In this document: positions 11,953 through 22,860 of the stretch, in pieces | How positions within the stretch are numbered: the first letter of the stretch is position 1 | Layout of the letters: the number at the start of each line of letters is the position of its first letter | From: Allantophomopsis cytisporea | Lineage: Eukaryota; Ascomycota; Leotiomycetes; Phacidiales; Phacidiaceae | DNA: 64,000 nucleotides | Direction of reading: 5' to 3' | Assembly (NCBI GenBank): GCA_024752435.1 | Contig: CP103025.1 | Coordinates: 2,683,348 to 2,747,347 of the forward strand | Position numbers and translations under genes: made by a program | The notes under the pieces: generated by a model | Database searches by the model: none | The model's input: only the letters and a program-made list of their open reading frames with translations | What the model was told of the DNA's origin: nothing

Positions 11953-12848
11953 ATGTATTCCCTCTCAATTATCTTCTATATTGGTGTTGCGGCTTTGCTT
12001 TTCAAGTGCATCTCTGTATTTTCAAAAAGAAGATGGCGTGATGCAGAGGCTAGGCGTCGTGGATGTGCCTCTCCTCTAGCAATATCGAGAAAAGATCCCC
12101 TAGGTATCTCAAGAGTTATAGAAGCTGCTAGGGCAAATCGTGAAGGCAGAAGTCCCCAATGGTTTTCAGAGCTCATAGACGAAGTGAGATCTGATGCGCT
12201 CACTATCCGGGCTCAAGTCCTTGATACTGAGATTATGATCACACGGGATCCTATGTTGGCTCAATTCATGTTCCAGACCGAATCAAACAATTGGGGAATC
12301 GGACCGCAACGACAAGAAATGTGGAGTCCCTCCTTGGTGATGCTATATTTACAGCTCAAGGTATGCTAAATTCTTTGATAAACTTACCGCTGAATCTTTT
12401 GCCATGATTCTTCCACTTTCAAGTTACATCTCAATATTTTTCCTGACTGAGATAATATAGGCGAAACATGTCCAGGCATCATTCAACCGTGAAGAACTGA
12501 AGCCCATAGGTGGTGGATGGATACAAACAGTCGATCTCGCGCCCTTGTTTCTCAACCTAACTCTCGACATTGCAACTGAGTTTCTATATGGACGTTTAGT
12601 GTATTCTCAAGACGCTGATAATCCCTCAACGATTGGAAAGCCTCGAGATGCGGAAAATCCGGACTTTAGCACATTCGGTCATCATCTTGACTCTGGAAAG
12701 AAATCATTATTCATGAAGGGCGTTGCTAGAAGGTGGAACAGTTTGGTTTGGTCAAACAACTTTTCTCATCACCGTGATGAGGTACATAGAATGGTTGACG
12801 AGTTTGTTGATGGGCGACTCAGACAACGGGCTATGTTTACGAACGTCG
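11953..12848 (+). pseudogene. Truncated cytochrome P450 (CYP52/539-like N-terminal half)
   Basis: The ATG at 11953 opens a protein with a hydrophobic anchor (MYSLSIIFYIGVAALLF) and the N-terminal half of an alkane/fatty-acid hydroxylase-type P450, including TESNNWGIGPQRQEMWSP. A one-base deletion near 12331 shifts the frame; the shifted frame reads LLGDAIFTAQ, the expected continuation. A GT..AG intron follows (about 12362-12461), then a segment with VDLAPLFLNLTLDIATEFLYG. Some of the usual region between the intron and this segment appears to be missing. Similarity stops after MVDEFVDGRLRQRA near 12845. No I-helix (A/G)GxDTT, ExxR or heme-binding FxxGxRxCxG is present, so it cannot be a working P450. 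Confidence 0.65.
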
Positions 12849-13416
12849 GTTGTCTTGGGGAGATGCTTGTCTTGACTATGATGGTCGAGTCGTTACAGTC
12901 AAGAACAAGGGCCTTGATGGAGGTAATAAGGATCTCCCTACAGGAAGAGACATAGAGGTATTGGCAGGTCTTCAAGATGTTGAGGTCATCAAATGGGTTA
13001 ACAGCTTACATTTCGACCCAATCTACACCCCTTCTGGAGATTTACGAGAAAAGCCGACATCAAGTTCCGATTCGGTCGAAAAGGCATTGGACACAGCTTG
13101 TGCTGAGCTTGAAGACTTGTCTGTCCATATCAAGTCTGTCGATCGAAACGAAGTCTACGCAAAATACAGTGCTGAACTGGCTGCACGACAAGAAACCGAG
13201 AAGAACAACCACATTGTGAAGCTTCTACGAGACTATGATGATAATGCCCATGAGCTGTCGAGACTTTTCGATACCGTCAACAACTACCTGGAGGTTGGCT
13301 TGGCAGGTGGATTGGAAGCTTTGGGAGGGGATAATAACGGCTTGGAGAGTTTGGAGGGAGGATCAGAGAATAGCCCCCAGGGTAGCTCCGTTGTACACAA
13401 GGGTAAAGAGGCTTGA
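12845..13416 (+). other. Unrecognised coding segment abutting the P450 remnant, about 188 codons
   Basis: An open frame in a different phase begins where the P450 similarity ends. It encodes an acidic helical protein (ALDTACAELEDLSVHIKSV, LAARQETEKNNHIVKLLRDY) likely to form coiled coil, ending in a Gly/Leu/Glu-rich tail and TGA at 13414-13416. Codon use looks genuine, and the C-terminus looks natural. There is no convincing ATG or promoter of its own, so I read it as the 3' end of another gene joined to the P450 by rearrangement. I do not recognise the family. Confidence 0.4.
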
Positions 13417-13589
13417 AAATGTATAAACAGAGACTGTTGATTGAAATGAAATACAATTATATCTTTGGACAACGGTTTCCTTCATTTGAGATACCCGGTC
13501 TGTATTCCAGAAAGTAAAATTGAAGATATTCAAGAAATCAGTTTATACTTGAGCGACATTTCGTCGTTCATAAGAAAATATAGTTATCT

Positions 13590-13709
13590 ATTAGTTAATA
13601 ATTTATACCTTATTGCCGTAGTAAATACCAGAAATCATACCTGGGCCTCTTTTTTTACTGCTCAATAAATTATACCTTATTGCCGTAGTGAATATTAGAA
13701 ATTATACCT
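13590..13709 (-). repeat. Two copies of a dispersed AT-rich repeat (about 66 bp unit)
   Basis: TTATACCTTATTGCCGTAGT occurs at 13604 and again about 67 bases later, each followed by AAATACCAGAAATCATACC or a close variant. The reverse complement matches the four-unit tandem array at 21003-21260, so these are two loci of one repeat family in opposite orientation. Confidence 0.75.
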
Positions 13710-13712
13710 TGA

Positions 13713-13749
13713 CTACGAACATCTTTCAAACTTCGAAAGATGTTCGTAG
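13713..13749. repeat. Perfect 15-bp inverted repeat with a 7-base loop
   Basis: CTACGAACATCTTTC at 13713-13727 pairs exactly with GAAAGATGTTCGTAG at 13735-13749, separated by AAACTTC. It directly follows the dispersed AT-rich repeat. It could be a relic of a small foldback element, a structured transcript end or a protein-binding palindrome; the sequence does not decide. Confidence 0.8.
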
Positions 13750-14038
13750 GCTGTAAGCCGCTAGGCTTTCATGTATACAAATACAGCTATTTGAATGTGA
13801 AACAGCTACAAGATCGGTAGTATGTTTGTACGTGAGACTTATATTTTTCCCTTCTCACGTCACAATGTCGGCATCTACTTCCATAATATCTTTGTCGCGT
13901 GTACTTCGTGGTTCTAAACCATAACATCGTCAAATACGCATCCACAGCAACCAACCATCATACAAACCAGATGTGACAGCTTGTTTCCCTATTTAGCAAA
14001 ATCTCTCTTCCACGGACAGGTAAATCTTATCTCTTTTG

Positions 14039-15343
14039 ATGGTATGGAAATCCCTGGCTAATAGAAATGTGAAGGGTATAGGTTACTTGCTACACATAGC
14101 TATCGATAGTCGCGTGGGCAACTATCCGATCCCATCATTCTTTCCACAGCATCTAACAGCTGATTATAGAATTTCAATCACGTCGGAAGATTCAGAGGTT
14201 TATGATATTCATGCACCTGGTACCGTTATCAGGCGTGAACAGCAGGAATCTGGTAAGAGTATTGTAATCCTATAATTACATCTGCTAATTATCTCTATAG
14301 TTGCATCGAACCAATACGTGTTGAAAGTACCCATAGAAGTTCAGGCTCTTATCCTGTGCAATACATATGGATTCACTAGAGTGTCGTTGGCATTAACCCA
14401 CTCTTCATTCTATATAATCTATCGAACCTGGGTATATGATGATGAGTATAGTCCTTCCATGCTTTATATCACCAAGCACACAGGCATCTGTCCGATGAGT
14501 AATGACATCGAGGAATGTACGGCTTGTCTATACGCCTACGAATACTCTGGCAAAGGATACCGTGACTATCACATGTTGACTTCCTTGATCAATGTGCTCG
14601 GGGAGCTCAATTTCAATTTGAAGCATTGCGATAGTGCGTATAGTTGTGATAAGGTATACAAGGCGTCAAATATTGCATGGAATCACCCCAAGGTTCTGAG
14701 TCTTTTTATCCTGCACGATATATAGCACCCTCGTTTCTTTAAAGTCTGCAGGTCTATCAACCAGGAGTATGAACAACAATACCAGAGCAGTAGACCAATA
14801 TTCGCTTGCAGTAGCGAGCGGTCTTTGCGATTGTTAACCAATCAAGAACTCCAAGACGATGAGATTATGGAAATAAGTCACCGTGATGGCCTTTTCTTCA
14901 CAGAAGAGGTGGAAGAGGATGATGATGGTGAACTCAAATGCATTGAGTGTCATCATTGGGAATGCCGGTGTTCCTTCACAGAATACTAGATGCTTTTGCC
15001 TTCAGTCTACGATCATCTTTACAAAGCCTGTATAGATGCGGTAGATTGGAATATCAGCCCATCCCCAAGACCATCATACCATACCTTTCGTATGATGATC
15101 AGTCGTATCTGGAGAGATTTGACCACGGAAAGACAGATGTGCAATGTCTGTTTGGCAAAGCATTGCTGTAAGGCAGTTTTGGTTAAGGAACCAGATACGC
15201 GCGACCGTAAAACCATCAGCGAGGAATCTGCCTTTGTTAGTCCCGTTGGAGTTTCACTCTGTAAGCGCGATCCATACACCGATGGTAGTTGGGAGTTGGA
15301 TCATAGTCTTATTTGGGAATTGATGCAGGACTGGGTAGCTTAG
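14039..15343 (+). pseudogene. Cys-rich hypothetical gene with two in-frame TAG stops
   Basis: Exon 1 (14039-14252) joins through a textbook 48 nt intron (GTAAGA..TGCTAAT..CTATAG, 14253-14300) in phase to a frame that runs to TAG at 15341. That frame holds two TAG codons, at 14723-14725 (HDI-stop-HPRFFKV) and 14984-14986 (SFTEY-stop-MLLPS). Both fit CAG to TAG changes. Readable text on both sides continues without a frameshift, giving about 418 codons. Cysteine/histidine clusters (CIECHHWECRC, CNVCLAKHCC) suggest metal binding, and the start of exon 2 (VPIEVQALIL) is faintly F-box-like. No family is recognised. It is most simply a gene recently killed by point mutation; unpredicted introns around the stops are a less likely alternative. 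Confidence 0.55.
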
Positions 15344-17210
15344 TGCTCGTTATGGTCAGCTCACTGGAATACCCAGAGTCTCCGCTTGACGATAGTCACA
15401 AGTGTTGGATTTCTTACGGAATCAAACGGTCTTATTCCAATCAAAGGATATTATGAAGTATTGGACTCGTGGAACTGACATCTGATTCAACATGGTTTTG
15501 GTAATGAAATGTGTATATTTTCTACTGCAAACACCTTGCAGTCCTTCTTTACACCCAATTAGAGTAGATATACTATTTCAAGCGTATCAGGATCAATAGA
15601 GAGGCCTAAATCTCTACAGCTCCTTTAGGCTCAATTCTTGAATCAATCTGTGTATTAGGTTTGCATGCAATAATGCCAAATCCCTTGAACTCGACGACGG
15701 GCTTCTTAGTGTCCAACTTTCGGTATTCCTTACTTACCATAACATAAGGGCTGGCTGACGGCGCATAAGAACATATGCAGGGATTGTTCTGTAATTAGTT
15801 CTATAAACAGATCTAAGAAGACCTCTTGATCCTGGACATCAAAAGTCCTCACCAACTCTATGGAACCTTTCTTTCCTGGAATGAACACAGCAAGACTCCT
15901 ATTCCTATTATCAACAACCTCTATGCCTTGTGGTTATGATGAGTAGTTTACCTTGATGGTAGATGTTTTATCGCAGGTGAATCCCGGGGATCTGTGACAA
16001 AGAGTAGATGATAATTTCAGGGCCGAATTGATTTATCAGCTCCATGCATGTAGCACTCACTAACACGTATGCGCTAGTTCGAAAGGCTAAGTACCTACAT
16101 ATCCCCTTCTTCTCACATTCACATTCCTGCTTATAATGTCACCCCACGAACACATGAGCTTTACACCTTCGAGACTTCATACTTTGATGCCTGGAAAACT
16201 CTTGTTGACACCGCTGGGCTAGTTCAGGAAGTTGAGCGCCTATATCTCTCTCTTCACATTCTCACATCCGTAGTCCTGCTCAAAAACCCCACAAATCCAT
16301 CGGCTTCACAACCTCATTCACGCTTTGATTGAGGTTAACTATCTACGTACTGTAGATAGGGGACGCATTGGTGGCAAATTCACCTTGGTCTTTCTGAGAT
16401 GATTTACACATCCTAGAAGAGATGCGACGTGTTGTTTCTGTAGTCAAAGGAGGGAGAATACGAGGGATGTAAGATGAGAGGTTTTGAACTGAGTATACAG
16501 ATGTTATACCTGTGGTCGAAAGTGAGAGACTGTATGATCGAAAGATAATCTTAAAAAAGAAAGAGAGGGAAGATTGTAGACGGGGTACACATAAGTGATA
16601 ACCCACAGCTGGGTTTGGGAGGTTGTTGTTTCAAGCTCAAAACAAGGAAAGGTAAGTAGGAAGCGGTTGGAGGTGTGGGAGTAGCAGTTGGAAAGAGCAA
16701 GAGATATTTATACCCAAGAGAAGCCAAACGAGCGCGGACAGTTTTTAGAAAGCACCAGAGCAAACGAGCAGACACAGTATGAGTAAGTGAAGTGAGTCTA
16801 TTCCAAGTGTTTGCACTCTCGCTTGCAAAAACTGTCCTCGCTCGCTTAAATCTTCTTGGGTATATAAATACTCTTCTCTCCTCCTACTTTTACATCTCTC
16901 TTACACAAACTCTTCTTTCCTCCTGCCCTCTTAGTGCGTATCTCGATCAACACAATAGCTTCAACTTCAATGTTATGTTGATTGACATCTGTTACTTCTC
17001 ACATTCGACTCCGTTCGAAACTTCAACACCTTCTTCTAACCACTTGTTTCTCACATTCGACTCGGTCCATAACCTCGAGACTTTCTTCTAAGCAACTGCT
17101 TATCTCGTCCAACGGGTATAATTGATGTATACTCCGTTCAAAACTTCTACTTCTCTATGAAATTGTCTCTTTGATCACATGAGTTCAAGCTCCCCTTCAT
17201 CACTCTCAAA
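15344..17210. other. Intergenic, 1.9 kb, no supported gene
   Basis: The left 1.2 kb shows no motif-bearing frame. The right part carries the inverted promoter-like repeat listed separately, and a pyrimidine-rich 5' leader with short direct repeats (TTCTCACATTCGACTC at about 16998 and 17048) running into the helicase ATG at 17211. Confidence 0.45.
16698..16874. promoter_or_regulatory. Imperfect inverted repeat carrying two back-to-back TATA boxes
   Basis: Arm 1 (16698-16752) and arm 2 (16821-16874) are about 80 percent identical as reverse complements over 55 bases. Each contains ACTGTCC-x-CGCTCG, CTTGGGTAT and a TATA box (ATATTTATA at about 16713; TATATAAATA at 16861). The right arm points at the broken SNF2 helicase gene 350 bases downstream. 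The left arm points away into DNA with no gene. It looks like a core promoter duplicated head to head. Confidence 0.6.
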
Positions 17211-20200
17211 ATGGCTGAACCATCGTCTTCTCGGAGAGCGGGCTCGAAAGTAAAGACGTCTACATCTAAGGGTCAAGTATATGAGAGCTGGGATGACACA
17301 GTAGATGCTTTGAGACAATACACCACGATCAAATCTGTATCAGACTGCAAAGAACTTCTCAAGTCTTCAACCTTTGCACTTGTGTTTCAGAAATTCTGCA
17401 AGATGTTCCTCAATGACAAAATTCCTGGTTTGAAAGGACCGATCGACGCACAGATAATTTCAGCTATCAACATGAAGGAGTCAAACGGCAAGCGTGGCTT
17501 CACTAAGCACGAAGCATGGAAAGATGCAAGCTCAGGTGAATTTACGTGAAATGATACATACTGGTACGCGTGGGCAGTAGCGAATATCCAGAAACTCAAT
17601 TCAGAAGAAAATGCTGGTTGCTTTTCTAGAATGCGTTATCTTTCTGAAAAGCGATTTCTAGAGCTCCAGATCCTCCTTCTAAGACGTGCAATCAACCTGC
17701 GCAGTAAGAGTCCGCACTTCTGAGGCGAGAATTTCCTTACTTGTGATGAAGAGAATACTGATATGGATGAAACGGATTATCACATACTTTCAGAAGGCGT
17801 TACGCTAGTCTGGAGGAATCGAGATGATGAAGACTATGGGCGCCACGAGAGAGCAACGACGAGCTTGATAGATCATATATCCATCATCTTTTTGATGGCT
17901 ATAGCATTCCTACGTTCAGGGATCTAGCCGAGAAACTATGGAGCGTATTCGACTTAGAAGAGTTATGTCTCTTCCTTGGGAGAGTGTTTACTTATGAGTC
18001 AACTCCAGAGCTAGTCGCACCGGTGGAGGTGATGTTAACACAAGAAAAGTGGGATATGCTTCGTAGGCATCAACCAGGTTCACGAGGAAGAGTATTTATC
18101 CTTATGGATATTTGTCGTACAGAAGTTACGGCAGACGATTTTGAGGCCATTGAAACATCGTGCTGCACAATGACAGATGAACTCTCGAACGAAATGACAC
18201 AATGGGTTACTGTTAATACAGAGTTCGATGGAAAATATTCAGCTATGTGGGACGAGATGGTTGACGAGAAAGGCAAAGCAGAGTTCTCCTTTGATAACCG
18301 CTTGGATCAATATAAAGTGCTCGATGTTGGTTCTGCACTGTATCAGCACCCAGGAGAGCATACACGAAAGGCATTTCAGACCATGCAAAACTGGCTAAAT
18401 AATACCGAGTAGCAGCATGAAGATGTTGACGGTGCACTACAAGTACTAGGTATTAGTGATCTAGTGTCACCAAGAATTCCTGGAATGTTACTAGTACTCC
18501 GCCTCAAATTCTGGCAAGCCCCAGCAATAGCTGCATGCATCCAGTTTCAGCGAAATTCCACTGTCTGTGGAGGATTCCTCGCCGATTCTGTTGGTATGGG
18601 CAAAACTGTTGAGGTTGAAGGATGTATTCAGGCCAACCTCAATATACGCCGCGTAGTAGATTTCCCGCCAGTACGATTCAAGCGCCATGGTAAGGCTAAG
18701 CCAGTACTGATCGTTGCCCTGCCAGGACTTCTCAAACAATGGGTTATGAGCATATTGAGCCACCTGCCCAACCATAAAGTCTTCATATACTGGCGCAATT
18801 ACGAGGTCATTGCGGATAACGATCAAGTTCAGATAATTAGGAAAGGACTAATCACTAAGATCCACCCAGTATTCTGTGAAGGCGAATCAACAGCAGCGAG
18901 CATTGTCATTACAACTCCAAAAACCCTCACATCTCGTCACGGACCTGCTGCACAACAACGTTGGAGAAGAAGGGAGAGAGGCCTGCTAAACAAGACCCTA
19001 GAGCAACAGGAGGAGCTATTCGATGTGTTGGCAGATGACTGGGAGGGAAATCTGTCAGAGAGCTTTGGAGACGTGTATGCCAATGAAGCTCAGTAAGCGA
19101 AAGGCGGGCTCTTGACACAGATTGGACGTACTTTGAACTGGCTCAATCTCAGATCTTTCTTATGGGTAACAGCTACACCGTTTCTGTCATCGTCTCAGGA
19201 CATTGCAGGGTATCTGGAGATTATGATGCGTAACAACGCGTGGTCAGAGATCAATCTCCGACGTTTGAACGTAGACAAAGACTTCAACCCGTTCGATGTC
19301 CCCCTTGATCATAGGGCAGTTGGCCTCCGCTACACTCCCCAAGCAGTCAGAAAGTTCATCTGTAGTAAGAACATCTCACCAGATGTACGGGGTCTCAGCC
19401 TTTGTAGCCTGTTAAAGCCTTTGATGATAAAGAGGGGCTTTGGGGCTAGTATACCATTCAAAAATGGTCGTACTGTGGCCGAAGACATGTCCTTCACAGA
19501 AGTGAAAGAGATTTACTTGCAATTTACTCAGAAGGAGTTTGCTCGATACCAAAAGCAGCATAACGCGGCATTGGAGAACCTCGTTCAGTTCAAGGATGAT
19601 GAGAAAAGCAAGTTAAATACCCAAGACCAAACAAGTATCCAGTTCGACATGTTCGAGTTCCGAGCATTGTGTCATCTAGCAACTTCATCTAATTTGGGTC
19701 TGCTTAAAGCAGATACCCTCTCAACTCTTAGAGATATCCGCAAGAAAGAGGGGTATAGGTTTTGGGACTTAACAGTTCAAGTCTGCGCTGATGATCCCAC
19801 GTTGACATGTCCATCAAATGTACCTCAGGACTTGGTTAGATTTTGGTCGGAGGATTCCCCAAAGTTGAGATATATGTCGTGGTTGGTTGGCGAGCTCGTC
19901 GTCAAGAAACAAGAGAAGGTGTTAGTATGGGTCAACACACCCTGGCAACAACTACTGTTGACGCTGTTTCTTAAAGAAGTAGCCATCAGTGTAGAGTCAT
20001 ACCATGCAGGGCTCGATCAGACCTCTCGAAATGACCTTACTACGGCTTTCGACGAAGACGCCTATTACCCAATGGTGCTTGTAGGCACATATCTTGTCAA
20101 TTCTTGTGGCTTGAATCTTCACGAAAACTGCCGCAACGTTGTCTTATTTTCTCCTCCACCATCCGATGCGATTGGGACACAAGCAGTTGGCAGAGTATAT

Positions 20201-20578
20201 CGAGTTGGGCAGCGATTCGACATTCGAGTATTCAATCTAGTCCTTAAAGCCAGCTGGGATGAGTGGCAAATTGGCAACAGTATCGTCAAGGGATTGCCAG
20301 CAATCATGACAGATCTAAACAGTAAGGTGTTTAGAAGTCAGAATGAATCAGGTGACGGATCTTCGCTAAACTTTACCCTCGATCAATATGTCATTGTAAA
20401 GGACCAGGTTGTCTTGGCCCATCTACATCCTGACCAGACTCCTGCTTCTGGCACAGACTTGCTGAAGCATATTAGGAAATTAGTCAGTCATTCTGGATTT
20501 ACATTCGACAAGAACCAAGCCCGCCAAGTCATCGAACTGGAGAGGGGAGAAGAGGAGATGGATGGGGAGATGGAGTAA
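17211..20578 (+). pseudogene. SNF2-family helicase-like gene broken by stops and one frameshift, about 1,120 codons
   Basis: The ATG at 17211 starts MAEPSSSRRAGSKVK. The frame meets TGA at 17547 and 17721 (both where Trp fits, e.g. GEFT-W-NDTYWYAW) and a frameshift near 17855. It then runs in one frame from about 17860 to TAA at 20576, with TAG at 18410 and TAA at 19094. Helicase features: KFWQAPAIA before motif I, motif I as GGFLADSVGMGKT, LLKQWVMSIL (motif Ia area), ATPF (motif III), VLVGTYLVNSCGLNLHE (motif V) and QAVGRVYRVGQR (motif VI). Motif II, expected near DEAQ/DEAH, reads NEAQ followed directly by the TAA. This is a cytoplasmic or nuclear Snf2 ATPase family, closest in feel to fungal Rad5/16-like or subtelomeric SNF2 proteins. 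Five lesions make it non-functional as read. Confidence 0.7.
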
Positions 20579-22860
20579 TAGAGTGAGAAAGTGAGCTGGT
20601 AATGAATTGCAGGGTAGTGGAGCAGTTTTGCAGCAGCGGAAGCTATAGTAATAATACTTAAACGAATTGGATCTACATCAAATGAAATGAGTCTGCGCCG
20701 AGTAAATCGAGCCTACGTGTAGTGAAATGAGTCTACAGCGACGATATGTAAATACATTACGGTCTTCTACCTTTACTAGGAAGGCGAGGACGAAATTAAC
20801 AAAAGAGAACTTGAGAACCGTTACATAATGTAGCTCGTAGCATAAGCCGTAGGCGAATACGTTCTCTCCATCAAATAATAACTCTATGTACCCAAATCCT
20901 ACGCTATCCGTTAAGTACGTCGCGAGGAGCGGCATTGTAGCCGAGCCTACTGTAGTACAAATTGATAACTTTAGTTTCTCGTAAGAAAAGATAGTTATCA
21001 AAGTAGAATTTCTAGTATTTACTACAACAATTGGGTAAAAATTATTAAGTAGTAAAAATATAGATTATGGTATAATTTCTAGTACTTACTACAGTAATAA
21101 AGTATAAATTATCCAGTAGTAAAAAAGATGATCGATGTAAAATTTCTAGTATTTACAACGGCAATAAGGTATAAATTATTAATTAGTAAAAAAAGATAGA
21201 TTGGAGTAGAATTTCTAGCATTTACTATAAGTACTACCAATAATTTATATCTATCCTACATAGTAAATTGTACAAATCATACCTTAGCTAAATAATTATA
21301 CCTCGACTAATAAAAATTTTAATAGGTAAGGAATTATATATACTATAACCTATAAATTATACCTATTCTATATACTAACTCTAACACCGTTGTGGGGGAG
21401 ACAGATATATTAAGGAGCAATAGAGATACAAATTCGATTGATGGGAAACAAAGATCGTGGCGGTAACACTTCTCGGGTCTTGTTAAAAGATGTACTCCTT
21501 GAAGAGGCGAATTTTGGGAGATTTACTCTGCTTTGCCTAGTTGAAAACTACTAGACGAGACATCTTCTCCATTGCGCTTACTAGCTACCGGTACAATACG
21601 CGGGTAGAACAAATACGTACAGCAAAGATTCCAGAATAAATTTGAACGACTCGATCGCTCGCCAGTCTACCTACCTGTCTACTACTCTATATACACAACC
21701 ATTGTGCGTATCTGACCAAAGGCGCTGTCAGTATGCGCCAATCCAAAAAGACATATGTAGATGTTGTTGTAACTCTTCCTTTCACCATTGGTGAATGTCC
21801 TTTGTCTTTAAATGCTCTCTGGATTTGGTCGTCATCGAGACCCCATAATACTCCATAGTACAGAAATAGTATGTAGAATATTGCGGTGACGACGCTCACT
21901 ACTCGTTAGATCCTGCGTGTAACACGTAATTCTGGTGCCATAGATTCGTAGTCCATGAGGGTAAAAGAGACACTAGGCACAAGCAAAAAGGCTTGAAGGC
22001 GGCAAACCAGTGCTGCACTGTTCGACCGACTGACCGTGCGACGTCGACTACGCTCGCCGTGACGATCATATCAAGCTCGAGAAACTAGTTAGCTGCATCG
22101 TTTGTCTGAAGACCACGTAACATCGAAATTGAGGAAGAAATAATCTCTTTCCTGAGTCTTCTCTTGCGCTCCATCTTATCCCAAATCATAGACGTCCAAT
22201 CTCATAGGTGCTCCTTGTACATATATAGTAGTACAAACCGATAACTTCCACATTCCCATTGCTTCTCGAAGTAGAGTTCATAACGCGTAATTCCCTGTCT
22301 TCAAGTCAATAACCCTACCCCCAACTCCACCCAACCCCATATTCCAAAACTAAGCCACTATCAGTCACTTAGAATTCATACCAAACAACTCAAGCATATC
22401 CCAGCTAAGTATGGTATTTATGCTATCATCTGCCTAAATAGGAATACTATTCTTTCGGCCCGCTGACTAAATTTCGTATTGTGTGGTTGATATACACGCA
22501 TGCAGAGTATGTATGTACTCTGTACGCCAGCAAGAGAGCGAACGCGTATCTGTGTACCGCGCCTCCTGCCCCTCTACTACCAAGTATCTGTACTACAAGT
22601 TACCAGAACGTGGCAGACTCACTGACTCGTGTTATTGGCCTTCACCTCGTATTGGCCCCCATACACCCTGCAACTGAGCGATCATTCTGGACACTCATGT
22701 TCCCGCCAGGTGCAACTTTCGTGGCAATGGTTTGCTGCGCATTGACAGGGTCTTGACAGACAAGCTGGGTCACCCTCATTGAGTTCCATGTCTTAAATGA
22801 TTCCTTTTCAATCTTTTCGATCTTTTAAAACAATCGAAATCGAAAATTCATTCCTTCGAT
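20579..22860. other. Intergenic, 2.3 kb
   Basis: Contains the AT-rich tandem array listed separately, then DNA without a supported gene. The 91-codon frame at 22481-22756 shows no motif. The last 100 bases are the 5' leader of the GH16 gene. Confidence 0.45.
21003..21260 (+). repeat. Four-unit tandem array of the dispersed AT-rich repeat
   Basis: Units begin GTAGAATTTCTAG, GTATAATTTCTAG, GTAAAATTTCTAG and GTAGAATTTCTAG at 21003, 21069, 21137 and 21205, so periods are 66, 68 and 68. Each unit carries TATTTACTAC or a variant, then an AATAAGGTATAAATTATT-like block and AGTAGTAAAAA. It is the same family, reverse-complemented, as 13590-13709. Confidence 0.8.

Noticed and set aside
8631..12848. 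A secondary-metabolite gene cluster
   Set aside because: Only an acyltransferase and a truncated P450 are present; there is no polyketide, peptide or terpene synthase in the window.
14039..20578. TAG might be reassigned or read through as an amino acid in this organism
   Set aside because: Intact genes in the same window (amine oxidase, APC permease, sugar porter) end naturally in TAG, and the extra TAGs are confined to genes with other damage.
17211..20578. The helicase as the telomere-linked RecQ helicase
   Set aside because: Its motifs (ADSVGMGKT, QAVGRVYRVGQR) are SNF2-type, and it lies 43 kb from the telomere.
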